Below, piece by piece: positions 36,210 to 45,556 of a stretch of DNA of 64,000 nucleotides; the stretch's first letter is position 1; the number at the start of each line of letters is the position of its first letter. The stretch lies in IMG/VR virus record IMGVR_UViG_3300044613_003770, positions 21,304 to 85,303 of that record; one strand, written 5' to 3'. A program made the translations under genes and the position numbers. The stretch is from a virus. The notes beneath the pieces were generated by a model, which did not search any database, was not told where the DNA came from, and saw only the letters and a program-made list of their open reading frames with translations.

Positions 36210-36217
36210 ATATAGTT

Positions 36218-38179
36218 ATGTCTAAAAGGTCTTATAACAAGAAATCTCAATATTGGGAAAAGTTTAATAAAATTAATAATACATTTATACAAGAATCTCA
36301 GGCAAGTTTTAATCCAAGTTTATCGGGAGATCCTTTTTATGTATCAGATGCTTCTTATTCTCGCGTTTCAAATACAAGCAACACAAATACTTCAAGAATT
36401 AATAGGTCAGCAGTATCTCCAACTATAGACAGGTACAGCAGCATAAGAGGAGGTCTTTTGCCATACAACTATGCGATGGATGGAGTTAATGTTAGAGAAG
36501 CTATTGAATTATGTCAAAAAGCATATGCTAATGTGGCTATTTTTAGAAACGCAATAGATATTATGTCTGAATTCGCAAATAGCGAAATATTTTTAGAAGG
36601 TGGCAATAAAAAAAGTAGAGATTTCTTTTATGAATGGTTTAAAAAAATTAATTTATGGAATTTAAAAGATCAATATTTTAGAGAATACTATAGAAGTGGT
36701 AATATTTTTATTTATAGAATAGACGGAAGATTTCAAACAGAAGATTTTATTAAATTAATTAATTCTATATCTCCTATAAGTAGTGCAACTAATAAAATAC
36801 CATTAAGGTATATAATTTTAAATCCATTTGATATAATAGCAAAAAGAAGTTCAACATTCGCTATAGGAGCTTACGAAAAGATACTCTCTGAATACGAAAT
36901 GTCTCGTTTGCAAAATCCTTCTACAGAGGAAGATCAAGCTATTTTTGATAGTTTGCCAAAAGATGTAAAAGAAAATATCAAAAAAGGCGCTTATTATACC
37001 GATGGATTAAAAATCGAACTAGATCCAAAAAAATTAGCTTATTCTTTTTATAAAAAACAAGACTATGAACCTTTTGCAATTCCATTTGGATATCCTGTTC
37101 TTGAAGACATAAATGCAAAACTTGAACTCAAAAAAATGGATCAAGCAATTACAAGGACAGTCGAAAATGTTATACTTTTAATCACAATGGGTGCAGATCC
37201 TGATAAAGGAGGTATTAATGCACAAAATTTGAATGCAATGCAGAGTTTATTTAAAAACGAAAGCGTGGGGAGAGTTCTTGTTTCGGATTATACAACAAAA
37301 GCTGATTTTATTATACCAGATTTAAATAAGGTTTTAGGACCAGAAAAATATAAGGTATTAAATGAAGATATTAAACAAGGACTTCAAAATATAGTCATTG
37401 GTGAGGAAAAATATAGTGCGACAGAAGTCAAAGCTCAAATTTTTGTAGATAGATTAAAAGAAGCAAGACAAGCGTTTTTAAGCGATTTCTTGCAAAAAGA
37501 AATTAAAAGAATATCAAATGATTTAGGTTTTAGATCTTATCCAACTGCAGTATTTAAAGATATTGACATGAGAGATGAAACCCAATTGATGAGAGCTTCT
37601 ACGAGATTAATGGAATTAGGTATTTTAACACCACAACAAGGCATGGAAATGTTTCATAATGGTAAATTCCCTAAGCCCGAAGAAATTGCTCCAGCTCAAT
37701 CAGTATTCATCAAAGAAAGAGAAGATGGTTATTACAATCCAATTGTTGGTGGTATTCCAATGATATCACCACCAGAAAGTAATACAAAAGATAAAAATAC
37801 TACTAATAAAGTTTCTGGAAGACCAGAAGGGACAACAGGCATACCATTAGCTAAAGCTCAATTTTCAAGAAAAAACATACAAGAAATTGTTGGAGAAATA
37901 GAGTTGATTAGGAGTTTTGCAAAACAAGAAATTAAAAAAAGTCTCAATATAAAGAAATTTAACAAGGAGCAAGAAAATATTTTAGATAAGTTGTGTGAAG
38001 CTGTAATTTGCTCTACATCAATAGAAAACTGGAAAGAAGAATTATCATCATGTATAAAAAACTTTGATAAAATAGAATCATTAGGTGTAAATAGCAATAT
38101 ATTAGAAATTGCTAGTATACATCAATTAGATATATATCCAGCAGCAATTTTATTCCATAGCACTCAAAATGAAAATTAA
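36218..38179 (+). CDS. Portal protein (653 aa)
   Basis: Portal-type layout: a disordered Ser/Asn-rich start, a wing region around FREYYRSGNIFIYRIDG (~160-175), a stem with VLNEDIKQGLQNIVIGEEKYSATEVKAQIFVDRL, and LMELGILTPQQGMEMFHNGKFP (~470-490), a hallmark of phage portals. The C-terminal ~150 residues form an extra helical domain. It forms the dodecameric gate for DNA and the packaging motor's docking site. The gene order terL-portal-protease-capsid supports the call. Overlaps the next gene by 11 bp. Confidence 0.85.
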   Translation: MSKRSYNKKSQYWEKFNKINNTFIQESQASFNPSLSGDPFYVSDASYSRVSNTSNTNTSRINRSAVSPTIDRYSSIRGGLLPYNYAMDGVNVREAIELCQKAYANVAIFRNAIDIMSEFANSEIFLEGGNKKSRDFFYEWFKKINLWNLKDQYFREYYRSGNIFIYRIDGRFQTEDFIKLINSISPISSATNKIPLRYIILNPFDIIAKRSSTFAIGAYEKILSEYEMSRLQNPSTEEDQAIFDSLPKDVKENIKKGAYYTDGLKIELDPKKLAYSFYKKQDYEPFAIPFGYPVLEDINAKLELKKMDQAITRTVENVILLITMGADPDKGGINAQNLNAMQSLFKNESVGRVLVSDYTTKADFIIPDLNKVLGPEKYKVLNEDIKQGLQNIVIGEEKYSATEVKAQIFVDRLKEARQAFLSDFLQKEIKRISNDLGFRSYPTAVFKDIDMRDETQLMRASTRLMELGILTPQQGMEMFHNGKFPKPEEIAPAQSVFIKEREDGYYNPIVGGIPMISPPESNTKDKNTTNKVSGRPEGTTGIPLAKAQFSRKNIQEIVGEIELIRSFAKQEIKKSLNIKKFNKEQENILDKLCEAVICSTSIENWKEELSSCIKNFDKIESLGVNSNILEIASIHQLDIYPAAILFHSTQNEN

Positions 38180-38555
38180 TCCACAAGATATACAAGTTCC
38201 TCTTGAAAAAATAGTTAGTTATACTAATGGTCAAGTAGAAGTTTCTCTCGCAAAAATGAGTGAGGAAAAATCAGAAAAATATAAGAAATTCATGGCTACT
38301 TGCATGAGCAATGATAAATCTTATGTTGATACCGAAGGCATGGATAAAGACAACGCTCAAAAAGCGTGTGCTATGTATTGGGACAAATCAAAAGGCAAAA
38401 TTGAAATCGAGATTGAAGAAGATGAGCCTGAAGATGTGGAAGAGAAAGAAGATATGGAAGAAGGAGACGCTTCTGGCCAATCAACAAAAATGCTTTCTAA
38501 AAAAAATGCATCCAAAGAAGTTTTCGATGGTGAGACTTTAAAAATTAATAAATAA
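38169..38555 (+). CDS. Head-assembly associated acidic protein (128 aa)
   Basis: YKKFMATCMSND...DNAQKACAMYWDKSKG is a Cys-pair motif also found at the ends of phage portal, protease and scaffold-region proteins. The second half is extremely acidic (EIEIEEDEPEDVEEKEDMEEG), as in scaffolds or capsid-interior proteins. The motif's role is not known. Situated between portal and protease genes. Confidence 0.55.
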   Translation: MKINPQDIQVPLEKIVSYTNGQVEVSLAKMSEEKSEKYKKFMATCMSNDKSYVDTEGMDKDNAQKACAMYWDKSKGKIEIEIEEDEPEDVEEKEDMEEGDASGQSTKMLSKKNASKEVFDGETLKINK

Positions 38556-38563
38556 ATTTATTA

Positions 38564-40096
38564 ATGAATTATAAATATACTACAATATTTGAAGCTCCTG
38601 TTCAAGCTTGCAAAATAAGTGATAACTCATTTATCTCAAAAGCTTCTTTAGATAATCTGCATTCTTTTGTTCCCAAAGATATAGATTTTGAACAAAATAT
38701 TGATTTAATTGGTGTAGCATTTAATGCTGCAGTTGTTAATAAGTTCAATAAAAATGGCGATGGCATGGATACAGATACAGCCATAACATTTACCAAAAAC
38801 TTTTTACATAAACCGACAAACATAGAACATAATAAAGAAAAAATTGTTGGACATATAGCCAGTGCTGGATTTAGCAAATATGGATCAAGTGAAATTTTAA
38901 CCCCAGAGGAAGTAGAGGGTAAAAACGATATGTTTAACATAGCTCTTGGTGCTGTTGTTTATCGTTCTGCAAATAAAGCTTTTGCTGATCTATTAGAAAG
39001 ATCTACAGATCCTAATGATCCATATTATCAAAAAATATCGACAAGCTGGGAAGTCGGATTCACTGATTATGTTTTAGCTTTAGGAAGTTCAGATTTAAAA
39101 GATGCTGAAATCATTTCGGATGAAAAAGCAATTGATAGTTTGAAAAAACATTTAAGAATTTATGGAGGAAGCGGTAAAACAGAAGATGGTAAAAATATTT
39201 ATCGTTTAATAACTGGTAAAATTTATCCTCTAGGAATTGGTTTTACAACTAACCCAGCTGCAGATGTAAAAGGAGTATTTAAACCTCAAGAAAATCAACC
39301 ATTAATAAAAATTAATGATAAAAGAGATAAAAATACTAATAAAATTTCACAAAGTGAAAATATTAATGTAAAAAATAAAAACAAATTCATTATGGATATC
39401 GAAACAATGATCTCAGAATTAAAAGATCTTCTTATAGAGAAAAAGTTTTCTGAAGAGGCTGTCGCTTCTATGACTACTACTTTTGCTGACGCAATCAGAC
39501 AAAAGGACGAGCAATATCGTCAAGATATTGAAGCCGTTAAGTTAGAAAAAGAGACAATCGCAAAAGAACACTCTGAACTTAAAGAGTCTGTAGAAACGCT
39601 TCATAACAAACTTACAGAAGCGCAAGAAAAAATAAATTCTTTTGAAGCTACGCAAAAAGCTGAACAAGCTATTGCTAGATTTAATGAAAGAATGGATCTC
39701 ATTGATCAAGAGTACTCTCTTGAAGATGAAGATCGTGAATTTCTTGCTCAAGAGCTTAAAACTCTTGATGTAAATGAAGAAGCTTTTGCTTCTTTTAAAG
39801 AAAAACTTTCTATTCTTTGGAAGGATAAAAATAAAGAAGCTAAGGCGGCTTTTGAGGCTCAAATTCAAGCTCGTATTGATGCCGAGGTCGAAAAACGCCT
39901 TTCAAAAGTTTCAACTGCATCATTGAGTGATCCAGAAGAATCCGATAAAGAGGTATCTACAGAAGAAATTCTTGATAATGTAGAGACATCTGAAGCGGGA
40001 ATCGCTAATTCAAACGAAACAGCATCGAGAGACTCGATCTCTCTTCGTGATAAATTTGCTGCAGCTTTTAATCGTGAAAATATAACAATATCTTAA
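38564..40096 (+). CDS. Prohead protease fused to scaffold (510 aa)
   Basis: Residues ~1-240 resemble the capsid maturation proteases (S78/U35-like): IDLIGVAFNAAVVNKFNKNGDG, KPTNIEHNKEKIVGHI with a catalytic-type His, and ISTSWEVGF with Ser. Residues ~275-510 are a long acidic coiled coil typical of scaffold proteins. A protease-scaffold fusion would be made together and then self-cleaved during head maturation. A Met at FIMDIETMISEL (~275) could be an internal start for the scaffold alone. Immediately upstream of the capsid genes. Confidence 0.75.
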   Translation: MNYKYTTIFEAPVQACKISDNSFISKASLDNLHSFVPKDIDFEQNIDLIGVAFNAAVVNKFNKNGDGMDTDTAITFTKNFLHKPTNIEHNKEKIVGHIASAGFSKYGSSEILTPEEVEGKNDMFNIALGAVVYRSANKAFADLLERSTDPNDPYYQKISTSWEVGFTDYVLALGSSDLKDAEIISDEKAIDSLKKHLRIYGGSGKTEDGKNIYRLITGKIYPLGIGFTTNPAADVKGVFKPQENQPLIKINDKRDKNTNKISQSENINVKNKNKFIMDIETMISELKDLLIEKKFSEEAVASMTTTFADAIRQKDEQYRQDIEAVKLEKETIAKEHSELKESVETLHNKLTEAQEKINSFEATQKAEQAIARFNERMDLIDQEYSLEDEDREFLAQELKTLDVNEEAFASFKEKLSILWKDKNKEAKAAFEAQIQARIDAEVEKRLSKVSTASLSDPEESDKEVSTEEILDNVETSEAGIANSNETASRDSISLRDKFAAAFNRENITIS

Positions 40097-40119
40097 TAAC
40101 AACAAACTAAACTAAAATT

Positions 40120-40740
40120 ATGGCACTTCGTATTTTACCATTCAGACAATATGACGAAAATGATGTAATTAACATGTTCGCTCTTGGCGATGCATATGTT
40201 AATGAATCAACAACGGGAAGTTCATTTGGTGACGCTGGCGTTTTTGTCGCTGTTGATGCAGCAGACTTTAATGCAGATCCAGTCACCTATGGAACGGATT
40301 CTTATCTTGGCAAAACAGATTATCCATTTGTTGGAGCTAATCAATACCCAAGTGTTTCATTGAAAGTTAAGCCAGCAGTTAGCGGAACCGCTCTCCTTGG
40401 TCTTACCCTCCGTCAAACAGCTAAGTTCGACGAAAATGGAGAAAAGCTTCTCTATTATCCACAGAAGAAGGAAGAGCTTCAGTGCGTTCTTCCAGGACAA
40501 GCTGTTCCAGTTGCAACACGTGGGGTATTTACTATCACAGCAGGAGCTTACACAGGCGCTCTTACAGTTGGTGGCGGTATCAAGCTTACTACTGGTGTAG
40601 CAGCAAGTGGAAAAGTTGGCGCTTGTCCTGTAAATGATCCAGCTCGCGTTGGACTTGTTATCGGAACTGGCTCAAGATCAAGCGGAACCATTACCGATGC
40701 ACTTGCAGGAAACTATGCAGTTATCGCACTTGGCTTATAA
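40120..40740 (+). CDS. Probable capsid decoration/stabilisation protein (206 aa)
   Basis: A Gly/Ala/Val/Thr-rich beta protein (KVKPAVSGTALLGLTLRQTAKFDENGEKLLYYPQKKEELQCVLPGQAVPVATRGVF with an ITAGAYTGALTVGGGIK repeat-like section). Its position between protease and capsid genes and a GC-richer, highly-expressed-looking codon choice shared with the capsid gene suggest a decoration protein. No family is recognised with certainty. Confidence 0.6.
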   Translation: MALRILPFRQYDENDVINMFALGDAYVNESTTGSSFGDAGVFVAVDAADFNADPVTYGTDSYLGKTDYPFVGANQYPSVSLKVKPAVSGTALLGLTLRQTAKFDENGEKLLYYPQKKEELQCVLPGQAVPVATRGVFTITAGAYTGALTVGGGIKLTTGVAASGKVGACPVNDPARVGLVIGTGSRSSGTITDALAGNYAVIALGL

Positions 40741-40769
40741 TTTAAAAAAAGAAAGAAAAAATATTTAAC

Positions 40770-41891
40770 ATGAAAATTACTTTAAAAAGAACTCCAGAAC
40801 AAGTTGAGTTAATTAAGGCTATGGCTTCAAAGAACCGTTCGGTTGCTTATGAAGCTCAAGTTGCATTAGCTGAATTTATCGGTCCAGTATTGGCTGAAGT
40901 TATTAATAACGCTCCAACACTTAGCAATTTATTCACAACACTTCAATTTAATGCTGATGACAATCCAAGTATCCCACTTGATCTTTATTACGACATTACT
41001 GATGAAGATTATATCCAAGTTTATAGCCAAGCAGTTGCTGGCGGTCTCCCACAGAATCAAGTTCTCCCAACTGCTTCTGAAATGAAGATTGCTACATATA
41101 CTCTTGATTCAGCTCTTAGCTTTGATAGACGTTATGCAGCAAAAAGCCGCATGGATGTAGTTAGCAAAACATTTACTCGCATGGCTCAAGAAATTCTTCT
41201 TAAGCAAGAGAAAACATCTGCTAATCTTATTTTAACGGCCCTCGCAAACGCAACAACAAATGGCAAAGATCACATCATTAATGCAGGAACAAGCGGAAGA
41301 TTCCTTCTTAATGACCTTAATAGACTTTTTACCCTCGCTAAAAGAATTAATACTTCATTCAGCAAAGGTACTCCAGTTAGCCGCTCAAGCCGTGGTTTAA
41401 CAGATCTTATTGTATCGCCAGAAGTTGTTCAAGAGCTTCGTGCAATGGCTTACAATCCAATCAATACCAAGGGTTCACCTGCTGGTGGAACACCTACAGA
41501 TGGTATTGCTGCTCCAGAAGACATGAGAACAGCTATTTATAATAGCGCTGGTATTCCTGAGTTTTATGGTGTTTCGATCATGGAAGCTAATGAGCTTGGA
41601 GTTGGTCAGAAATTTAATACAATCTTTGGTGCTGTTGCAGGTGCAGGTTCAACGACAGCTCAAACCTTTGATGTTTCAAAAGAAATCATCATTGGTCTTG
41701 ATCGTAGCCGTGAATCTCTTGTTCGTGCAGTTGCTGTTGATTCGGATAGCGGTTCGGAGTTCTCCCTTACTGCAGACGATCAGTACAGCATCCGCCAAAA
41801 TAAGATCGGTTATTTTGGTAGCCTTGAAGAAGGGCGCATGGTTCTCGATAACCGCGCTCTTGTTGGTGTCATCGCCACTGGTCTTGCTTAA
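40770..41891 (+). CDS. Major capsid protein (373 aa)
   Basis: HK97-fold type features: an N-terminal helix (QVELIKAMASKNRSVAYEAQVALAEFIGPVLAEV), LYYDITDEDY, FDRRYAAKSRMDVV then a long helix with LLKQEKTSANLILTAL, and TDLIVSPEVVQELRAM as in P/A-domain strands. It ends with IRQNKIGYFGSLEEGRMVLDNRALVGV, a very typical capsid C-terminus. Its place after the protease-scaffold gene and the strong terminator behind it fit the most abundant virion protein. Confidence 0.85.
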   Translation: MKITLKRTPEQVELIKAMASKNRSVAYEAQVALAEFIGPVLAEVINNAPTLSNLFTTLQFNADDNPSIPLDLYYDITDEDYIQVYSQAVAGGLPQNQVLPTASEMKIATYTLDSALSFDRRYAAKSRMDVVSKTFTRMAQEILLKQEKTSANLILTALANATTNGKDHIINAGTSGRFLLNDLNRLFTLAKRINTSFSKGTPVSRSSRGLTDLIVSPEVVQELRAMAYNPINTKGSPAGGTPTDGIAAPEDMRTAIYNSAGIPEFYGVSIMEANELGVGQKFNTIFGAVAGAGSTTAQTFDVSKEIIIGLDRSRESLVRAVAVDSDSGSEFSLTADDQYSIRQNKIGYFGSLEEGRMVLDNRALVGVIATGLA

Positions 41892-41907
41892 TCAAGACAA
41901 TTAAATT

Positions 41908-41940
41908 AAGGGTCGCCCTTGAGGGGGCGACCCTTTTTTT
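41908..41940 (+). terminator. Rho-independent terminator after the capsid gene
   Basis: AAGGGTCGCCC...GGGCGACCCTT followed by T7, 17 bp after the stop. One of the clearest terminators in the window. Confidence 0.9.
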
Positions 41941-41974
41941 GTTTAATTATTGTTAATATAATATATAATATATT

Positions 41975-42412
41975 ATGAGCAAAAAAGTTGCAAAAAAAAT
42001 GAAGGTATCCTACGGCATAGATAGCAATTCAAACAATCAAGGATTACTTGCTGAATTAGATTACATGAAATCTATTGGAGCCACAAATACAAAAGAATTT
42101 AAAGAAAAAACCAAAGAATTAGAGATTTTATTAGGGGTTAATACAATTAATCCTTTTGGCACTAATGAATTAGATATTTTTGAAGACGATTTAAAATCAA
42201 TGTCACTTTCTGATATGAGGAAATTAGCAGAAAAAATTGGGATCAACTCAATGCAAGATAGACCGACATTAAAAACAATATTAATTAATGAGTTTAAAGC
42301 TTCTAATAGAAATAATCGTCGTAATATAATGCCAAATTCAATCAATAGTGTGATATTAGATCCTAAAAATCCACTTCATGCTGAAGCCCTTAAAATTTTA
42401 GGAGATATTTAA
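41975..42412 (+). CDS. Hypothetical head protein with SAP-like helix pair (145 aa)
   Basis: DDLKSMSLSDMRKLAEKIGINSMQDRPTLKTILINEF (~residues 70-106) has the length and leucine spacing of a SAP DNA-binding motif. The start is basic (SKKVAKKMK), and LDPKNPLHAEALKIL near the C-terminus is common in phage proteins. Position after the capsid gene suggests a head-completion role. The upstream run of TATAAT-like boxes may be its promoter. Confidence 0.55.
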   Translation: MSKKVAKKMKVSYGIDSNSNNQGLLAELDYMKSIGATNTKEFKEKTKELEILLGVNTINPFGTNELDIFEDDLKSMSLSDMRKLAEKIGINSMQDRPTLKTILINEFKASNRNNRRNIMPNSINSVILDPKNPLHAEALKILGDI

Positions 42413-42419
42413 TTTTAAG

Positions 42420-42427
42420 TGTAAAAT
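42420..42427 (+). promoter_or_regulatory. Late promoter element TGTAAAAT
   Basis: GTGTAAAAT five bases before ATG 42433, with AAGG between as a possible Shine-Dalgarno. Confidence 0.4.
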
Positions 42428-42432
42428 AAGGC

Positions 42433-42900
42433 ATGAACGTAATTGAAAGTTTATCATTAAGCATCTTCCAAACTGAGTTTGATGGAGATACAGGCATTAT
42501 GCCGCGCTCTTATATTTCAGGATGGCTCAGTGAAAATATAGGTTCTTTAAATACATTATTAAATACATCTTATAGTGGAATTGATTCAAATATAGATTTA
42601 GAGGCTCAAGCTATATACAAAGAATTATACTTGGCTCACTATTATAGAAAACAATCTAGAAACGCATTAAGGGGAATTATAGATAGCTCTAATGGACAGA
42701 GTGATATTTTAAGCCTTAAAGATGGAGATAGCTCTGTTACGTTTACAAATAAAAATGAAGTTGCAAAAGTTTATAAAAGTATGGCTGATGACTCACAAAA
42801 CCGCTTGAATAAACTTGTATCTCAATACAATATATATCAATCAAAACCCCTTCAAGTTGGCGGCATAGAGGGAGAAATTTTTACAGGTTTAGTCTATTAA
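42433..42900 (+). CDS. Probable head-tail connector protein (155 aa)
   Basis: An all-helical protein with an IYKELYLAHYYRKQSRNAL segment, a middle loop (IDSSNGQSDILSLKDGDSSVTF) and a long helix before a beta end. That is the general plan of connector/adaptor proteins bound under the portal. Placed after the capsid gene and before a bidirectional terminator. Assignment rests on context. Confidence 0.5.
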   Translation: MNVIESLSLSIFQTEFDGDTGIMPRSYISGWLSENIGSLNTLLNTSYSGIDSNIDLEAQAIYKELYLAHYYRKQSRNALRGIIDSSNGQSDILSLKDGDSSVTFTNKNEVAKVYKSMADDSQNRLNKLVSQYNIYQSKPLQVGGIEGEIFTGLVY

Positions 42901-42908
42901 AACTAAAT

Positions 42909-42937
42909 AAAAAACCCCGCTTTTGGCGGGGTTTTTT
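42909..42937. terminator. Bidirectional terminator between converging genes
   Basis: AAAAAACCCCGC-TTTTG-GCGGGGTTTTTT. A 12-bp stem with T runs on both strands, between the connector-like gene (+) and the tail-tube gene (-). Confidence 0.9.
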
Positions 42938-42965
42938 ATATTGTATTTATTTAAAATGTTATATA

Positions 42966-44081
42966 TTAAACAAATGGTTGTGTGGTATTAGCGCCACTTA
43001 CAAATACACCATGAAGACCATCGTTAGGTCCACCAATTTGTGTTGAGAATGTAAGATCAACTGTTTTATTTGAACCAATGCTTGAGCTAAATGATTCGCT
43101 ATCGAGTTTACAACCTCTAAGAGTATAAATCATTTTATCTGAAGAACCATCTGGTCCTTTAAGAGTTAATGTAATATCTTTCTCTGATTGATCATTAAGT
43201 ATATCAGCTAAGTTAGTAGCTGTGATTTCATTAACGATAGCATTTATTGAAAGACTTGCTGTGACTGGGAAATCAACAGCTCTTGCGTATGGGAATTTTG
43301 TTCCAAGTCTTTGTAATGCTGAACGTGAAAGAGGAAGTGACAGAGAAGCGCTTTGAATGTGGATGGCTTCAGAGCTGCTTGATAAATCAGATAAACCTGT
43401 TCCATCAAAACTAGTAATATCTACAGTAACATCTCCAGGTCTAAGAGCTGAAATATTGGATGCTCCACTATTAGCTGGTTTTAATACAACAATACCGTTT
43501 TGATATAAAACAGCACCGTTTTGAGGGTCAATAGCTGGAGATTGAATACCGCTAATAGCTCCACTTATTGTTGAGAATGTTGTGTCTGAGTTGATATTGG
43601 CCCCTTCCATTGTAACAGAAACTGTTGGGAGACTACCAACAGCTAAATCTAATGTATAATCAGAAAGATATGCATTACCAATGCCAATTACAGAATCTAC
43701 ACTAGTTACTCCAGTAGCATCGTTACCTTCTGAAACAGTAGAGATATAAAAGTTTTTTCCAGAACTTGCAGTCATATGTCCAGAAGCGAAATTTCCTTCT
43801 GATTGTAATGGGCTTGTTTTTACATAAAAACCTAAAGCTCTTTCATTGTATCCATCAGTAAGATAATAACTAAAATCTAAACTTACTGTTGGTGGTTCAA
43901 GAACTAATGAGTCAATTCTAGCTAATTGACCGTATTGATTTATATCTTGACGACTAATCGAAAAGTTATAATTAGCGCTTTGTACGCGCTCAAGTTGTGT
44001 ATGCTTTCCCGATGCAGTAGAATTTAAATTCTCGCTGACATAAAGAGCTTCCGATTGATAAATTACTCTATTTCTTGCCAT
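42966..44081 (-). CDS. Major tail-tube-like protein (371 aa)
   Basis: A beta-rich, Ser/Thr-rich protein with well-expressed codons. AYLSDYTLDLAVGSLPTVSVTMEGANI (~residues 135-160) and a conserved C-terminal layout (FPVTASLSINAIVNEITATNLADILN then DLTFSTQIGG) are shared with proteins at 59789-60991 and, more weakly, 29622 and 57997. A strongly expressed tail protein flanked by a clear terminator is most likely the tail tube. It lies in a block inverted relative to the rest of the module. TGTAAATA stands 18 bases before the ATG. Confidence 0.65.
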   Translation of the reverse strand: MARNRVIYQSEALYVSENLNSTASGKHTQLERVQSANYNFSISRQDINQYGQLARIDSLVLEPPTVSLDFSYYLTDGYNERALGFYVKTSPLQSEGNFASGHMTASSGKNFYISTVSEGNDATGVTSVDSVIGIGNAYLSDYTLDLAVGSLPTVSVTMEGANINSDTTFSTISGAISGIQSPAIDPQNGAVLYQNGIVVLKPANSGASNISALRPGDVTVDITSFDGTGLSDLSSSSEAIHIQSASLSLPLSRSALQRLGTKFPYARAVDFPVTASLSINAIVNEITATNLADILNDQSEKDITLTLKGPDGSSDKMIYTLRGCKLDSESFSSSIGSNKTVDLTFSTQIGGPNDGLHGVFVSGANTTQPFV

Positions 44082-44132
44082 AATGGTGGTTGTTTGTTTT
44101 ATTTACAGTTATTTTCGCTTTTTGTGAAAAAA

Positions 44133-44981
44133 TTATTGATGCCTATATCTATGTTGTTGTATCTCGAAATCTATAAAACCTACATATAAATCATTTGCTA
44201 ATGATTTTCTAGCTTTATCTGTTAATTTAGATGTTGAAGCGTTATTTATATAAAAATTTTGATTATCAAAGAATTGATTTTTTAATTCGTTATATGAATA
44301 AATACTATTTTTAAGATCGCCAATTTCATTAATTGGGTGAGATGACATTGGTATGGATGCAAATACTTCATTTCTTGAATCAGCGAATATAGAAAGAACT
44401 CCATCCAACTGAAAAGAGTTTTCAGCCAAAACTACAGCTTTAGCTCTAATAGTTGTTTCCTCCATTCCGCCAAAAGCAAAGCCTCTATTTTCTACACCTT
44501 CAGTAGATAAAAAAATAGCTGGAACTACTTGATCATACGGCATTATATAGCTTTGTTTAAAATTTAAATTTCTAGAATTTATTTCATATTTATTTTCAAC
44601 AATAATATCCTCCTCTGTTTCGTTTGAAAAATAAATATTAAAATCTTTAACAGAAAACGATCCAGTAACAGATGAATTTTTATTCACCCCAGAAATTAAT
44701 GCTCTTCCATTTTCAAAATCTAATGAAACTCCACTGCTTCTGCCTAAAAACGAATTATTTACATAAACTCCACTTGGGATTATCGCCCCAGTTATTGAAG
44801 AGTCATTTACCCATTGTTTATGTGAGCTTCCAAATACTTTATATCTAGAATCCAATCTATCGTCATCATAATAATAAAAAGTTCCAGTAGTATTTGTGTA
44901 TGCCTGACCTTTGGTTAATAAATAATTATCAAACCATAAAAATAAAGAATTGGTAAGTTTATGTTGGAATTGTTCAATCAT
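44133..44981 (-). CDS. Tail/neck structural protein of unknown role (282 aa)
   Basis: A beta-rich protein beginning with a helical LTNSLFLWFDNYLL and containing SGVSLDFENGRALISG and VPAIFLSTEGVENRGFAFGG. Such proteins occur beside tail-tube and tail-completion genes. The end (YVGFIDFEIQQHRYRHQ) is basic. Start codon overlaps the stop of the gene before it (44978). Probably a tail terminator or neck component; context only. Confidence 0.5.
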   Translation of the reverse strand: MIEQFQHKLTNSLFLWFDNYLLTKGQAYTNTTGTFYYYDDDRLDSRYKVFGSSHKQWVNDSSITGAIIPSGVYVNNSFLGRSSGVSLDFENGRALISGVNKNSSVTGSFSVKDFNIYFSNETEEDIIVENKYEINSRNLNFKQSYIMPYDQVVPAIFLSTEGVENRGFAFGGMEETTIRAKAVVLAENSFQLDGVLSIFADSRNEVFASIPMSSHPINEIGDLKNSIYSYNELKNQFFDNQNFYINNASTSKLTDKARKSLANDLYVGFIDFEIQQHRYRHQ

Positions 44982-45556
44982 TTTAACGACATGAATTGTG
45001 TTTTATATTTTTTAAGAATTGCTGATATATATGAAGTGTTTTTATATTTGCCAGACCTAATCTTTACACTTGATTGTAGTGCAGCGCCAGATCTACTTAA
45101 AGATGTATCATTTTTTATAAGATAGCCAAGCCCAGAAATACCTTGTTCTATTCCTTTTGCCCAGCTTCTGCCGCTCGCCCAAGGCATTGGAGTTACAGCA
45201 AAAATATCAGATGGTTCTGGGAAAGATACTGTAAATAGAGAGCCTATTTCTATATCTTTTACAAATCTTATTTCTATATTTTCTAGAATATCCAAAATAG
45301 GTCTTATTGGGTCATCGCTACTATCAAAACCTATAAATGCAAACAAATTAGATTGCCCACCCAAAGTCCCACTTATATTTGAACCGTTTGGACCAAGTTT
45401 TATTTCTTGGGTTATTAAATGATTGTTAAACTCTAATAAAAGTTGATTTTTTAAATCTTTAAATTTATTAAAGGCGATAGTCTCAAAGTCTTTTCTTAAT
45501 ACCTTGGGAGCTTGGCTATTTAATATCCTTTGAACGTCTGCAGGGAGTTTATTCAT
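44978..45556 (-). CDS. Probable neck/tail-completion protein (192 aa)
   Basis: An N-terminal helical region (LRKDFETIAFNKFKDLKNQLLLEF) is followed by SLFTVSFPEPSDIFAVTPMPWASGRSWAKGIEQGISGLGYLI and SRSGAALQSS. The PW-SGRSWxxGIE...GLGyyl segment with a final SRSG.A is recurrent among phage neck/tail-completion proteins. Overlaps both neighbours by a few bases, so the three - strand genes form one operon with the tail-tube gene. Confidence 0.6.
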   Translation of the reverse strand: MNKLPADVQRILNSQAPKVLRKDFETIAFNKFKDLKNQLLLEFNNHLITQEIKLGPNGSNISGTLGGQSNLFAFIGFDSSDDPIRPILDILENIEIRFVKDIEIGSLFTVSFPEPSDIFAVTPMPWASGRSWAKGIEQGISGLGYLIKNDTSLSRSGAALQSSVKIRSGKYKNTSYISAILKKYKTQFMSLK